From Mucor racemosus (taxonomy: Eukaryota > Mucoromycota > Mucoromycetes > Mucorales > Mucoraceae): 64,000 nt of DNA. The stretch covers positions 186,001-250,000 of the forward strand of contig JAPEHQ010000010.1 in assembly GCA_027405735.1 (NCBI GenBank), given 5' to 3'. A program made the translations under genes and the position numbers. A model generated the notes under the pieces. The model saw only the letters and a program-made list of their open reading frames with translations, was not told the DNA's origin and ran no database searches. Shown here one piece after another: positions 45,382 through 56,650 of this stretch; within the stretch, counting starts at the first letter, position 1; the number at the start of each line of letters is the position of its first letter.

Positions 45382-48300
45382 ATGTTTAATATAGGTCGAA
45401 AGACAATATATACATTTACATTGGCATTTATACAAATTGCTGGTATTGCATTGTTCTGTAAAGGTTTTTTCCCATACAAGATTTATCTGTCAGGCTATGC
45501 TACTCGAGGTGATCAATTTAGTCTGCATAAGCAACTACAAGAGCCCGAATTTGACAGACTTGTTTTTGTACTCATTGATGCCCTGAGAAAGTAAATGTAT
45601 TTGTATTGTATTTTGATTTTTTTTTGTTTGTATTCAATTAGAAAATTATAGTGATTTCCTGATTGGTAAAGATTCTGGATTCGATTTTGTCAATAGCCAT
45701 ATTGAGCAAGGTTCAGCGTATCCTTTTACAGCCAAAGCAACAGCACCTACTGTCACATTGCCTCGCATCAAAGCATTGACCACAGGCACAATTCCCAGCT
45801 TTTTGGATGCTATTTTGAACATTGCAGAATCAGATACCAGTTCATCACTAGACAACCATGATAATTGGGTTTATCAGTTCAAAAACCAGAATAAGACTAT
45901 ACATTTCTTTGGAGATGATACATGGATGCGACTTTTCCCAAACATCTTTGATAAAACAGATGGAACTACTTCTTTTTTTGTGTCTGATACAGTAGAAGTA
46001 GATCTCAATGTTACCCGACATATTCAAACAGATCTTGTAAAACAAGATTGGGATGCTGCAATTTTACATTATTTGGGATTAGATCATATTGGACATTTAG
46101 GTGGGCCTCAAAGTCCATTGATGAAGCCCAAACAAAAGGAGATGGATCAAGCCATTGAGTCCATTTATAATATTGTTGCAGCACAAGATGCTAAACGAGT
46201 ACAAGAACAAAGTAATGCAAAAGGTACATTGATTGTTGTATGTGGAGATCATGGTATGAATGAAAAGGGCAATCATGGTGGATCTTCTATTGGAGAAACA
46301 TCTGCAGGTCTTGTTTTTATGAGCCCAAGGTTTGAATCGAGACCTTCTAAAAAGCAACAACGTTTTGGACCTTTCACTCGTCGTGAAAACGTACTTGGAT
46401 TTCCTGTTATTGATCAGATTGACATTGTACCAACATTAGCGACATTATTTTCTTTTCCCATTCCCAAAAACAATCTAGGAAAGGTAATCTGGGAATTATA
46501 TCCTTTTAAGCAGGGTATGTCTAAACCAAGCACAAAACAACTCACATGCTCAATTATCTTTCCTTTTTTTTTGTGTGTGTATAGATTCAACAGGAATCCT
46601 CGATGGTATTTTGCTCAATGCATCCCAACTAGGACAGTTGTTATCAAAATTGATTCCAGAGATTTCTGGATATTTGGATACACCATTTGCTCATGTTAAT
46701 GATGCAAGATTATCTTTTGGGCAATCATATGCTAAAGCAGTGTCGTTACATCGAAAATATCTAATTACAAAAGATGAATCTATAGCTAAACAAGCTATAC
46801 ATCTATATTATCAGGTAATTCTTTCGAGAGAAATGTCCAATAATAGTAGTTAACATGTTACAAAAAGTTTATAGAATTTGCTCAATCTCATTTATCAAAT
46901 ACAGCCAGTGATTACAATATCCAATTCATGATAATGGGAGTTGCATTAATTAGTTTCAGTACCATTGGATTTATCAGTTTATTGTTCCAACAACAACAAC
47001 AACAACAACAACAAACTGTTTGGAATTTCAGTCAATATTTTAGTGTATTTGCATTGGTTATTTATTCATCAAGTATGTTTGCAAGTAGTTTTGTAGAAGA
47101 AGAACATTATACATGGTATTATTTATTACAGACGATTACATTGTTATCAGCTATCTCGAGGTTCGTTTAAGCAATTCCCAACTGATATTCTATGTGTAAC
47201 ATGTTTATAATGTAGCTTCCGTATTCCCGTTGCTCCTCGTAAAATGTTATACCCTATCGGCTTATGCTTTGCACAGTTGCTCATAGTGCGCACAGCAATC
47301 GCATGGAATCATGATAATATTTCTGATGTAATACTATCCTACTCTGGAATACAATGGCATTTGATGGGATTTACATTGTTCGCAACGACGATTTTCGGGA
47401 TCAAGGCCTTGTACGAATTATCAATTCAATCAAATATGATAGATGTCAATTCAACAGCCAAAATTATTCAAAATTTAGTTAAATCTGCCATGTTGATCAT
47501 TATTATTCTCGATTCTATACTAGTTTTCATATATAAAATTAGAAGTTCGTCAACAACAACAGCCGATTCAATTGATAATGAGGTGCCAAGAATGTATGCA
47601 AGTTTACTAAACTGGGAATTGGTTCAGCCTTTAGATCAAGTTATGCTTGGAAAATTGATTTATAATTATGGAGGAGCAGGTTTATTTGTTTTGGGCGGAT
47701 TGTTTTACGTAACAAAAAGAGCACATTTAATGGATCTAGTACAAGAAGAAGGGGATGACGATAATGAAGAAGAAGAAGGAGATGATGATGATAATGAAGA
47801 AGTAGATGATGATGAAAAAGAAGAAGAAGAAGATGATGATGAAGGACAAACACAAGCACAACTACAAGCACAATTACAATTACAAGCACAAGGCGCTATT
47901 CAAATAGGTATGTTGATTAACATTTTCCTTCCTTCTCAGCCCATTGATTGACTTTTACAATAGATGAAAAAAGAACATTAATACTTCAAATGTTGTTGTA
48001 CCTGATAACGCCTCTTTTAGTTTTACTAAGTAGACCACAAAATGCTCTCCTTTTTTTACTTTTCCATATGCAATTTAAATTGCTTGTAAGGTTTCAATTG
48101 TATCTGCAAGATAACAAGAGTTCTTTACCCACATGGTTAATTGGCGTATTGGTTGCTTGTTTGAGCCATGCCTCCTTTTTTTTGACAGGACATGATAATT
48201 CTATTGCCTCTGTAGACCTTAGTAATGCTTACGTTGGTGTGCAAGAATACGATACGATTCTTATTGGTATATTAACATTTTGCTCAAACTGGTCTGGAAG

Positions 48301-48556
48301 CATTTGGTGGTCTGTTGCTGGTTGGACATGTATATCTCGAGAAAAGAGTTGGTTTTCATATATTATGGCACAAACTATTCTATTTAGCGTTGTCATGACA
48401 ACACTTTCCATCTCAGTAACTGTATTGAGAGAGCATTTGTTCATTTGGACAGTATTTTCTCCTAAATATCTTTATCAAATTGCCTGGAATATCTTGTTTC
48501 ATTGGATTGTGCAAGTGTTTATTGGAAGTATAATTACACAAATATTTTTTAAATAG
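45382..48556 (+). CDS. LAS21: GPI ethanolamine phosphate transferase 2
   Basis: ER membrane enzyme (LAS21/GPI7, human PIGG) that adds ethanolamine phosphate to the second mannose of the GPI anchor. Six exons in phase: 45382-45590, 45652-46514, 46585-46814, 46868-47160, 47216-47907, 47964-48556, giving 959 residues. An N-terminal signal-anchor helix precedes the lumenal alkaline-phosphatase-like domain: FVLIDALRNDF (metal and nucleophile region), ATAPTVTLPRIKALTTG, FFGDDTWMRLFP, DGTTSFFVSDTVEVDLNVTRH (the diagnostic block for this paralogue), LGLDHIGHLGGP and CGDHGMNEKGNHGG. A multi-helix membrane domain follows. Two low-complexity inserts are unusual: about nine glutamines encoded by CAA near 46988, and an acidic loop of roughly 50 residues followed by alternating QLQAQ at 47745-47890, both products of triplet repeats. 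Confidence 0.94.
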
Positions 48557-49387
48557 CATATTTGTGTATGTAAAACAAAATGGTGGAATAACCCAAATGG
48601 GTAAATAAAATAAATACACAAATTATTATTATTATTACAAGCAAGTGATAAAGAAGCTTCTTTGTGCAGTAGTAAATAATTTCCCCTTGAAAAAAGAACT
48701 TTTTATGATACAACTTTGGTTTTAAAAAGCTTTTTTTTTTGTCATGTAGATGTAAAAGAAAAAAAAAAGGCACCTTTTTTAAATGAGCAAATGAAGAGCG
48801 TTGGATGATCGATTTGTAATTGATATTGATGGCTTCTTAAAATGACACATCATGAAAGTTAAACGGGATGATGAGAATTAGTACTTTTGATTCTATTGTC
48901 ACGAAAATCTTTCCAAACCTTGTATACAAAGATATTGTTTTAAAGTTTTTATAATTAAGTTAGTTAGTTTTGAATAAATTACATTTGTTGCATTTTCTCG
49001 AAAGCTCAAAATTTGTTAAAAATGCATTGAAATAATATTCAACACAAATAAAAATTGGGTTTATTAAATGTGCATAATATAATATTTACAAATAAATTTA
49101 CAAAATGGCCAAAATAAACGATTTATTTCATCAGTTATCAAGTCTAAATTGAAAAATAGGAAAATCAAAAATGATTCTTTTTGCATATATGAGAAAGTGT
49201 ATACAATGTTTGATGCTAAGCAATGAATGTAAAAGAAAAAGTTGATGGGCACAAATTTTGGCTAGAAATAAGATGATATGAAAAGAAGCATAAAAACATA
49301 CGACATAAATTATAATAAAAAAACTAAACAAACGATTAGGAAAAATGATAAACTGAAAGCTCTTTGCATATTTAAAAGTAGCACAAA
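48557..49387. other. Convergent intergenic DNA
   Basis: About 830 bp between the 3' ends of LAS21 and the C2H2 gene. aataaaataaata at about 48602 is a likely LAS21 polyadenylation region. No gene supported. Confidence 0.5.
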
Positions 49388-50215
49388 TTACTTGGTGTAG
49401 TTGCTATGTGTCTTTTGGTTATGATTGCGATGTTGACCTTGGATTTTATCGGCGCCATCCCGACAATTAAATTCTGTGCGAAAATGACGAACCCGAGCAT
49501 CTGAACGAGCAAACCCCTTATTACAACAAGGGCATGAATAAGGCTTGATGCCTGTATGGATTCTCTTGTGTCTTGCTGCATCATACTTACGAGCAAATGA
49601 ACGATTACAATAATTGCATGGAAAGATCTTTTGACGAGGTAATTTTTCATGCTTTTCTTGTGCTTGTTGATCTAATGCTACCGCTTCTGCCGCTGATGCT
49701 ATTTCTTCTTTGTTGTTGGTTGAGAAAGAGGGAAAAGTAACAGAAAACATGGATTCTGGTGAATTCGAAAATCCTTGGTTGTGTTGGCTGTATTGACTCT
49801 TGTCAAAAAATATCATATCTGGAGGCTGCGATTGTCTTTTTTGATTGAAATAATCAACATTATCGTATTCAATTTTGATTAACGGTTTCTCTGGTAGAAT
49901 ATAAGTAGGAGTAGGCAATAAAAAGTACTCCAGCATGTCATTATTTTCCATTGGATAAGAGGGAGCACCTTCATTATAGACGCTAGTATCAGGTGTATAA
50001 ATTTCAATTGGAAACGACTGATTCAAGAAACTGAATTCATCAATGCTACTACAACTACTACTAACTGTACTACTTGCAATACTAGTATCGTAGGCAAGTG
50101 TGTATTGTTGATTTTGGTCATTATTTCCAAGTGAAGAAGAGGCATTTGAAAGGTGGTTTTCCATGAAAAAACATTGATCATTGTTTTGGCCATACATGTA
50201 ATTGAATATTGTCAT
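49388..50215 (-). CDS. C2H2 zinc-finger transcription factor, Crz1/Prz1-like fingers
   Basis: Intronless 275-residue nuclear regulator. Finger 1 uses C200, C203, H216, H220 (NRSFARKYDAARHKRIH) and is joined by TGIKPYS to finger 2, C228, C231, H244, then C251 at H-X6-C instead of the usual second histidine. The text KGFARSDARVRHFRTEFNC resembles the last finger of Crz1/Prz1 (FARSDALGRH-type). Residues 111-116, PLIKIE, fit the calcineurin docking pattern PxIxIx, and the N-terminal half is rich in serine, asparagine and glutamine as in regulators controlled by phosphorylation. Together these suggest a calcium/calcineurin-responsive factor, but the protein is shorter than yeast Crz1 and the assignment is inferred. 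The start chosen is the first ATG of the frame; a later Met at residue 7 is also possible. Confidence 0.82.
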   Translation of the reverse strand: MTIFNYMYGQNNDQCFFMENHLSNASSSLGNNDQNQQYTLAYDTSIASSTVSSSCSSIDEFSFLNQSFPIEIYTPDTSVYNEGAPSYPMENNDMLEYFLLPTPTYILPEKPLIKIEYDNVDYFNQKRQSQPPDMIFFDKSQYSQHNQGFSNSPESMFSVTFPSFSTNNKEEIASAAEAVALDQQAQEKHEKLPRQKIFPCNYCNRSFARKYDAARHKRIHTGIKPYSCPCCNKGFARSDARVRHFRTEFNCRDGADKIQGQHRNHNQKTHSNYTK

Positions 50216-51464
50216 TTTTATTTTATAAGTAGAGGTAAGGAAAGATGAAATGAAATGAAAGAAAAGAGAGAAAGAAAGAAAAAAAAAAGAGATAGATTAA
50301 TCAAAAGGAAATGATCTTTTTTATTTCAACTCTATTTTTGTACTTCAGGGAGATGGTGTTGTGTTGTGTTGTGTGTGTGTGTGTGTGTATGTAGATGACA
50401 AAATAAGACATTTACAGACAAAGAAAATTGGGGAAAAATACGATACTTTTAGATGCATATCATGATGATTGAATAAGTCAACCATTACAAGTGTAACAAA
50501 CATATTATAAACACATATACGAGAAAACAGATGAAATCACATGATTTTTCCATTCATTTAATGTCCAATGCTAAAGTTGATTGCTACGTTATTGTAACTA
50601 CAATATATATCTCAACATTTAGTGTACAAATATAAACAAAGGCCTAGAATATACAGGTATGCTACCAATGATAAAAAACCTTGGGAAATAAATGTCCAAT
50701 CATAAATGTTAAATCATTTACTAAAATGTATATATTTAACCGAGAAATTTCTATTTAACCACAACCATATTTTTTCGGTTATATCGTGATTTGATCATCT
50801 TTGGCACCATTATTATTTCATGCATCTGTCAATATATATCATTATACATGTATATAAGAAACCGATTATTTACCCGTTTTGAAATAGTTTACAGTTAATT
50901 ATGTTGAATTGCGATGGTGATAAATAAAGACAATGCCTTTCAACTTTTATAATGGTTTTTTTTTTCAAAGAATTATATTCACAAGCTAATGCATGCTCCA
51001 TAACCTCGGTTACTTGAAATGGTGATAACAAAGTTAAAAAAAAACGAAGCTTAACTCTATTTAATCTAGTTTTGTTGCAAGGTTATTAAAACAGAGAAAT
51101 ATCTACTAGAAAAAAAAAGGGGAGGTGGGTTTAAAGAGATATAAACAAAACTCCCAATTTAACATATTCCCGGTTATGCCAGAAGCTTCTCAAGGTATGT
51201 ACAATCGTAAAGGAACAATTTTTAAATAGGAAATTAAATTCAACTTTTTTTTTTTTTGATCACAAGGGTTACATATAAATAAAAGAGATTAACATCACCC
51301 GAGTATATGGAACGGCTAAAAAAAGACAATCCTATATAATTTCCTCCTACGTGTTTCTCTTTATTCTTTGCTTTTTGTAAATGCTTGCAAAAATGTGAAT
51401 CCCCCTTTTTTTTATATCATGTCTCAGATCAAGAATATATTCATTGTCAGCTGTCAAAATTAAT

Positions 51465-51502
<38 letters not shown>

Positions 51503-51570
51503 TAAATCAAGAGCAATGCAATGGATAAAAAGTCACTGTTTGCCATGATCTGTATAATAAGATGAATATT
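50216..51570. other. Intergenic DNA with simple repeats
   Basis: Upstream region of the C2H2 gene: a GA-rich leader (50250-50300), a GT microsatellite (50358-50390) and a run of about 34 A (51467-51500). No gene supported. Confidence 0.55.
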
Positions 51571-51906
51571 CTAGTGAGTATTAAATGACTCGTTACAAGC
51601 TTCCTTTTTGGCCATCAGTACAAATGATTCTACGAGATTCTTCTTTGTGTGTGTATCAAGCTATAAAAAGAAAAGAAAAGAAAATTGTAATGAAGCGTAA
51701 ATAAGTAATTAACAGAGAAATCAGCCCACTTTTATCTCTTTAAATCCTAATTTCTTGATATAATCCAACATGGAAGAAGCTGAAAAATTAATTATCATTT
51801 TTCATATTAAACCTCCTTTGTAAAAGTCAAACACTTTTTTCTCTTCCTTCTTGTTCTTTCTTTTATCAAATGCTAATAAAATATATAAATAAATGATAAA
51901 CTAACC
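51571..51906 (-). CDS. Unrecognised multi-exon gene, 3' part only
   Basis: Too fragmented for an ORF scan, but three minus-strand exons join with consistent phases and good borders: 51813-51872, 51730-51779 and 51571-51660 (stop TAG at 51571-51573). Joined they read FDKRKNKKEEKKVFDFYKG, then ASSMLDYIKKLGFKEIK, then LDTHTKKNLVESFVLMAKK and EACNESFNTH. A donor at 51905 and a possible short exon (RFGCP, ending 51906) fit upstream in the same phase; the true start was not found. The product looks like a small basic, helical protein. I do not recognise the family. Matching phases at three introns make coincidence unlikely, but no homology supports it. Confidence 0.5.
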
Positions 51907-52509
51907 AGGACAACCAAATCTGGTACATGTTGATTAATTTTTAGCATATTCAAGCATCAATTATTTTTGCATCAGGGCTGTGAAATTTAATTAATCCCAT
52001 ATGCCAAAATATTTTATCGGATGTCCCGAGTAAAATTACACCAATCTGACATTATTAAAAAAACTTATAGCGTAATTTGATCACACTATTTTCTGATTTG
52101 GGCTCTATTCTTCATTTTCGTAATATGTCGTTTCGTCAGTACCGCATTATTATTATTTTATTTTATTTTACGGTTGCTTTTCATTATGAAGAACACAAAT
52201 AACTGATCCACCAACCCGACAGCATTTAAAATAAAATAAAAGGATTATCATCTACGAATCTCTCACTTTCCATTCACATTTGATGTATAAAAAGTCAATA
52301 GCTTTATAAAGTGATCAGATAAAGAATCTTGTTATAAACAGTACAAGGACAGGTGTTTCTGTAAAAAGGAATTGATAAGGGCGATAGCATACACATGATG
52401 TATGTTGTTATTTATAAAAAAGATATTACACTATTTCTATTTTCAAATCAATTCCGCTTATAAAATGACTTTTATTTGGTGGCATTATAGTAAATGTCAA
52501 TTATGTTCA
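51907..52509. other. Intergenic DNA
   Basis: May contain the missing first exon(s) of the minus-strand gene ending at 51571; ATGTCAGATTG followed by GTGTAA near 52050 (minus strand) is a candidate start and donor. Otherwise AT-rich with no other support. Confidence 0.4.
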
Positions 52510-52872
52510 TTATGGCTTTCTTTCTACATAGTTAAAAACTAGAGCAATTGACGGATCATAAGCTATCAAAGCAGTTACTAAAAGTGCATCTTCTTCATCC
52601 ATTTCTGTCATTACTAATAAGTTATTATAACAAGAGACAACAGCGCTACTACATAAAGTACCTTCTGGGGTTGATGTCGATGATTTTATAGCGGTAGGAA
52701 AATTATTTTGCATGAAAGAATCAGGAGCCTCGATTGTCTTTTGAGGTTTGTATTTGCCTGACTTCTCCCATTTGATATTCGCGTTTCTTCTTTTTGGTAA
52801 TGGTAGATTTCTTATAAAACTAATTGGAGGCTGTTGATGTAAAGTAAGTCTATCAGAAGAAGGTGCTGTCAT
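52510..52872 (-). CDS. Small protein of unknown function
   Basis: Intronless 120-residue frame with a good ATG at 52872, 88 bp downstream of the end of the UNC-50 gene on the same strand. The N-terminal half is basic and proline-rich (HQQPPISFIRNLPLPKRRN, then IKWEKSGKYKPQK); the C-terminal half is more hydrophobic (EEDALLVTALIAYDPSIALV). No signal peptide or membrane helix is obvious. Family not recognised. Its length, composition and position in a gene-dense stretch favour a real gene. Confidence 0.6.
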   Translation of the reverse strand: MTAPSSDRLTLHQQPPISFIRNLPLPKRRNANIKWEKSGKYKPQKTIEAPDSFMQNNFPTAIKSSTSTPEGTLCSSAVVSCYNNLLVMTEMDEEDALLVTALIAYDPSIALVFNYVERKP

Positions 52873-52960
52873 TTTTGAATTGTATACATTTTTTTTTTAA
52901 AAAAAACAAGAGGGTATTATTTTATTATTTTTATATACTTTAATGTGCTCTTTATCATGT

Positions 52961-54032
52961 TCAACTCCAACCGAAATAGAAACCCACTACATTTTCACTA
53001 AGGTTTATCCCAAGTACACTTAATACGATAAAGAGTACTAGAAATCCAAAAATAGGATACAATAGCAATTCTGTATGAACCAAGAAAGGCAGCACTATTT
53101 AAGATTATTAATAAAAACCATTACATAATATACAAACAGCATATACTTGCCATTAAACCCTAAAAATGTCCCATAACAATACCAAATAACAGAAATCAAA
53201 TAGATTGAATTACTGATAATCAAAGAGGCCCAATTATGACGAATCAATAGGTTTAAAAAGAAGAATTGTATAATATACAATATCAAGAATAAGGGAAAAA
53301 ATGAATTACAATGAACGTCAAAAGCGTACGCCCATTCTACTCTTTGGTCGTTGGTTTGTGTAATTGCATTATTTTGATTTAAAAATCTGTTTGTAAAAAA
53401 CCATAAAAATGTAGCTACAAATGACCCCACAAGAACAAAATCCACAAGTACCATAAGCAACATTGCTTTAACAACTCCCAAAAATCCAAGTCCAAACACT
53501 AATCCCCAAGCAATGGCTGAGACTGATGAAATTGTGAACATCTTGGATTTTATAATACAGACAAGTTACACACTTACCACATAATAAAGAGGCCAATAAT
53601 ACTAAAAATGCTGGATCATCTCTGGCCCATTGATTTTTGGTTTCTTTTTGTATATTAAATCAACATTTGTAATTGTGATAAATACATAGCGCAATACTTA
53701 CGTTTATGATAATAAATATTTCTATATCTGCAGAAAGTAGAATAAAGGTGAGTAATCGATATTCAAATGTATATTCTGAAAACTTACACTCTTCTCGGTG
53801 CAATTAAAAGATAGCCCATTTGCCATAATGCAAACTATACATTGTATCAGTAAATAAAGCTTGTTTTTACACGTTATTGTTTTACCTCAAAATCCATCTG
53901 TGTAAATCTAACTAGCCTTGTTAATATCAATGGCATGGAAGAAGATCTTTTAAATCTCGTTTGTTGTTGTTGTTGTTGTTGCTGTTGTTGTGATGAATTT
54001 TTATTATTTGAAAAAGTAGGTAAAAGTTCCAT
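52961..54032 (-). CDS. GMH1: UNC-50 family Golgi membrane protein
   Basis: Homologue of C. elegans UNC-50 and yeast Gmh1, a Golgi multi-pass protein linked to Arf-GEF function and receptor trafficking. Six exons on the minus strand (53886-54032, 53788-53834, 53702-53727, 53578-53643, 53151-53522, 52961-53094) give 263 residues in phase. Signatures run from LVRFTQMDFE-FALWQMGYLL, APRRVYRNIYYHKQTKNQWA and RDDPAFLVLLASLLC through VEWAYAFDVHCNSFFP and YLISVIWYCYGTFLGFN to VLPFLVHTELLLYPI. The first exon adds a polyglutamine run (about nine Q). The last intron begins with GC (AATG|gcaagt), a non-canonical but known GC-AG type; with it the protein reads GFNVLPFLVHTE as expected, without it the frame is lost. 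Residues encoded by the two tiny exons (47 and 26 bp) are conserved, supporting this model. Confidence 0.93.
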
Positions 54033-54164
54033 TTTTATTTGATATTTGTATAAAGCAATAATATAAAGGGGGGTTTATAACAGTGAAAAATATTCATTTG
54101 AATGAGGAGGGGGATAAGCTTTTTTTTTAAAAATATTTTGTGTTGCCCTGAGCTGATATTCAAT

Positions 54165-54793
54165 TTAGTAATGTGCTTGTTGATCATGATGGTAATCAGA
54201 CCATTGCTTCATACTCTCTTCAATACCAAATGTATTATGATGGAAATAATACGATATATCAAGACTAGAAATAGGATGATTGCTATAATTAACAAAAGTA
54301 GAGATAGGTGGTAATTGAGGTCGGTATTTATCTTTACTTCTTGTAGGGTAGTTATTATTGACAGTAGTAACATTTGGTTGTTGTTGAGGGCTTTTAGTTC
54401 CTTTTTCTTATGTATATTTTGTATTAGAGAAGCAGATATATAACGTATAATTCAAACTTACCACTAGTCTTTTTCTTTTGTCGTTGGCCTTTTAATTTAT
54501 TCTTTTTATTCTCTTTAGCTCTTCTGTTTTGAAACCTATAGTAAACCTATCAACCATCAAGATATAATGGATAATTTATCATTTATAACGTACCAAAAAT
54601 GTACACTTCGTTCAGACATTTGGACAACTGCAGCTATTTCTTTCTTTTCATCATTATTAGGATTTCTGTTTTGAACAAAGTATTGTTCCAAAATGGCCAT
54701 CTCTTCCTTAGATGTACGCATTCGCCTCCTTGCAACAGTACTGAGAGAGAGATTGCTAACTGATTGTGATAAATCTTTATTTTCGGCACTCAT
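54165..54793 (-). CDS. Homeodomain transcription factor
   Basis: Predicted 171-residue nuclear DNA-binding protein. Three minus-strand exons in phase: 54594-54793, 54462-54535, 54165-54406. The homeodomain occupies about residues 20-80: ARRRMRTSKEEMAILEQYF in helix 1, ERSVHFWFQNRRAK in the recognition helix, where the splice falls inside the Trp codon, then a strongly basic tail KENKKNKLKGQRQKKK. It has no three-residue loop extension in the part seen, so it is not of the TALE type. The remainder is rich in glutamine, asparagine and tyrosine and has no recognised domain. The frame continues upstream of the chosen ATG without another ATG. Gene targets cannot be inferred. Confidence 0.9.
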
Positions 54794-56650
54794 TGTTTTC
54801 AAATTCTGCTTGAAGAAAAGAAAAGAAAAGAAATGGGTTTCTGATAACAAACTAATGCTCTATATATGTAAATCAACATTGATAAATTGATTTTATAAAT
54901 TACCATGTGTATTAAAAAAGCAGGACGCTCTAGCTCTAGAAACATTCACTGTTAAATGAAGCATTTGGTTGGATATGAGGCATAGATATACTTTGCATTA
55001 GCTTAATTGTCGATTAGTAATGACTAAAATAGCGTTGCTACAGAAGATATTTCGCTCCATAATCCAGTATATAAAACTTTCAAAAATTTTACTTGATTCT
55101 AAACCAAATCTATTAAGCAGTTGTTTTTTGCTTGGTATTTAACATATGTAGTTCATCATTCTATTTGTTTTTTGCTGTACCAAATAGATGACAGTTTGAT
55201 ATTCTGAGAGTTGCTTGATGTCGTGAATACATGATTTTGAAGTGGTATTGGTGAAATCGTATTCAAACACCGATTTCGTTTCTGATCTCTAGAATAAAAA
55301 AAAAATGTCATTTTAAAAAATTCTTCACCTTTTTTTGCGGATTCCACCAAAAATTACTATGCAAACCTATATTCTTTATTAATTATTATAAGTGCCGCTT
55401 TGGATTCTGCGTCGACTGGTGTTATCAGCTCAAAATTTTCTCACCAAAAATATTGCGCAATTTCGAAAAATAAAAAAACCGGATTTTCCCACGAAAGTCT
55501 GTTTTATTTATAATTAAAAGTTAAATATATGTTTTTATGTAATTTTTTGATGAATTTCGGTCATTCTGAGCTTAGGAAACGTATAGTAAAAAATCCCATT
55601 TTCGGGGTCAAAACGTCGATTAATTGATTTTGGCCAGTTTTTGCCTATACTTGTAAGGGTAAAGAGGCTGATCTCCATCATGTTTTTCATCACCCAGAAA
55701 CTTTATGATAAAAATATAGCAAGAAAATATGTGATCCAAGAAATAGTTTTGGCGAGGTTTGAGCTTCAAATTTATGCAAAATGTGCATAAAACAATTCTT
55801 TAAAAATGGTTATTTTTGGTAGTTTTAGAAGAATTATGCATAGTTGATCATATACATGACAGAGTTTATCTATACATATATACTTTAATTCATCCATTTG
55901 ATCAATAACTAATGAATAATGCTCAAATTTCATTTTATTTTCTATTAAAGCGCCTATTTTTTACTGTAGTAACACAGATTTTTTGTTTTAGCTCAAAAGG
56001 CAATTTGTGGTAACTTTTAACGTTTTATCTTATCCTTTAATATTACATTTTGATTGCTACTGTAAAACTGAGAAAATAGATTCATTTTTCAAATGAGAAA
56101 TACATTTAAAAAATATAAAAAAGAAAGTACTGAGTTTTTAGAGCAGTTTTTGATCACTGATGTTTTACGAAAATATCACATTTTAGAGATCAAAAATTCT
56201 GATTTATGCATTTCTTGATTCATTTGTAACAAATCAACAGAGTTTTCAGCGAAAAGTGATGTCCTACCAGCATCAATTACTACTCTCACAACTGCTGCGT
56301 CTAAATTATATCAATGATTTCAGCACATCTCCCTCAGGAATCTCATGATTTTACATCTATTATTTGATTATTTGCAAAACAAAACAGAAAACATTTCTTA
56401 CGTGGTTTAGTCATAACTTGAAGTAAAAGAAGTGCTTTGAATATCATGTTATTGTCGTATATAATCCTGGAAAATCCTTAAATGGCACATGTTGCCTTGG
56501 AAATGCAGAGTTTACAAACGAAGTTCACACAAAAAGTGGCTGATGTTTTTAAAGCACGCAAAAGTTTTCTTCAGCCTTCCTTAAAAGTATCATATCGCAT
56601 CATGATACTCTAATTATTCTTTTTGTTATTTCCCACTATTTTATATAAAA
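54794..56650. other. Long intergenic region, no supported gene
   Basis: About 1.85 kb, very AT-rich between 55380 and 56500, with text resembling dispersed repeats in style (runs such as ccggattttccc and ccattttcggggtc), but I could not align it to families A-E. The short frame at 55156-55350 has no supporting features. Confidence 0.55.

Noticed and set aside
47641..47889. Histidine/leucine-rich minus-strand ORF
   Set aside because: Antisense of the acidic low-complexity loop in LAS21.
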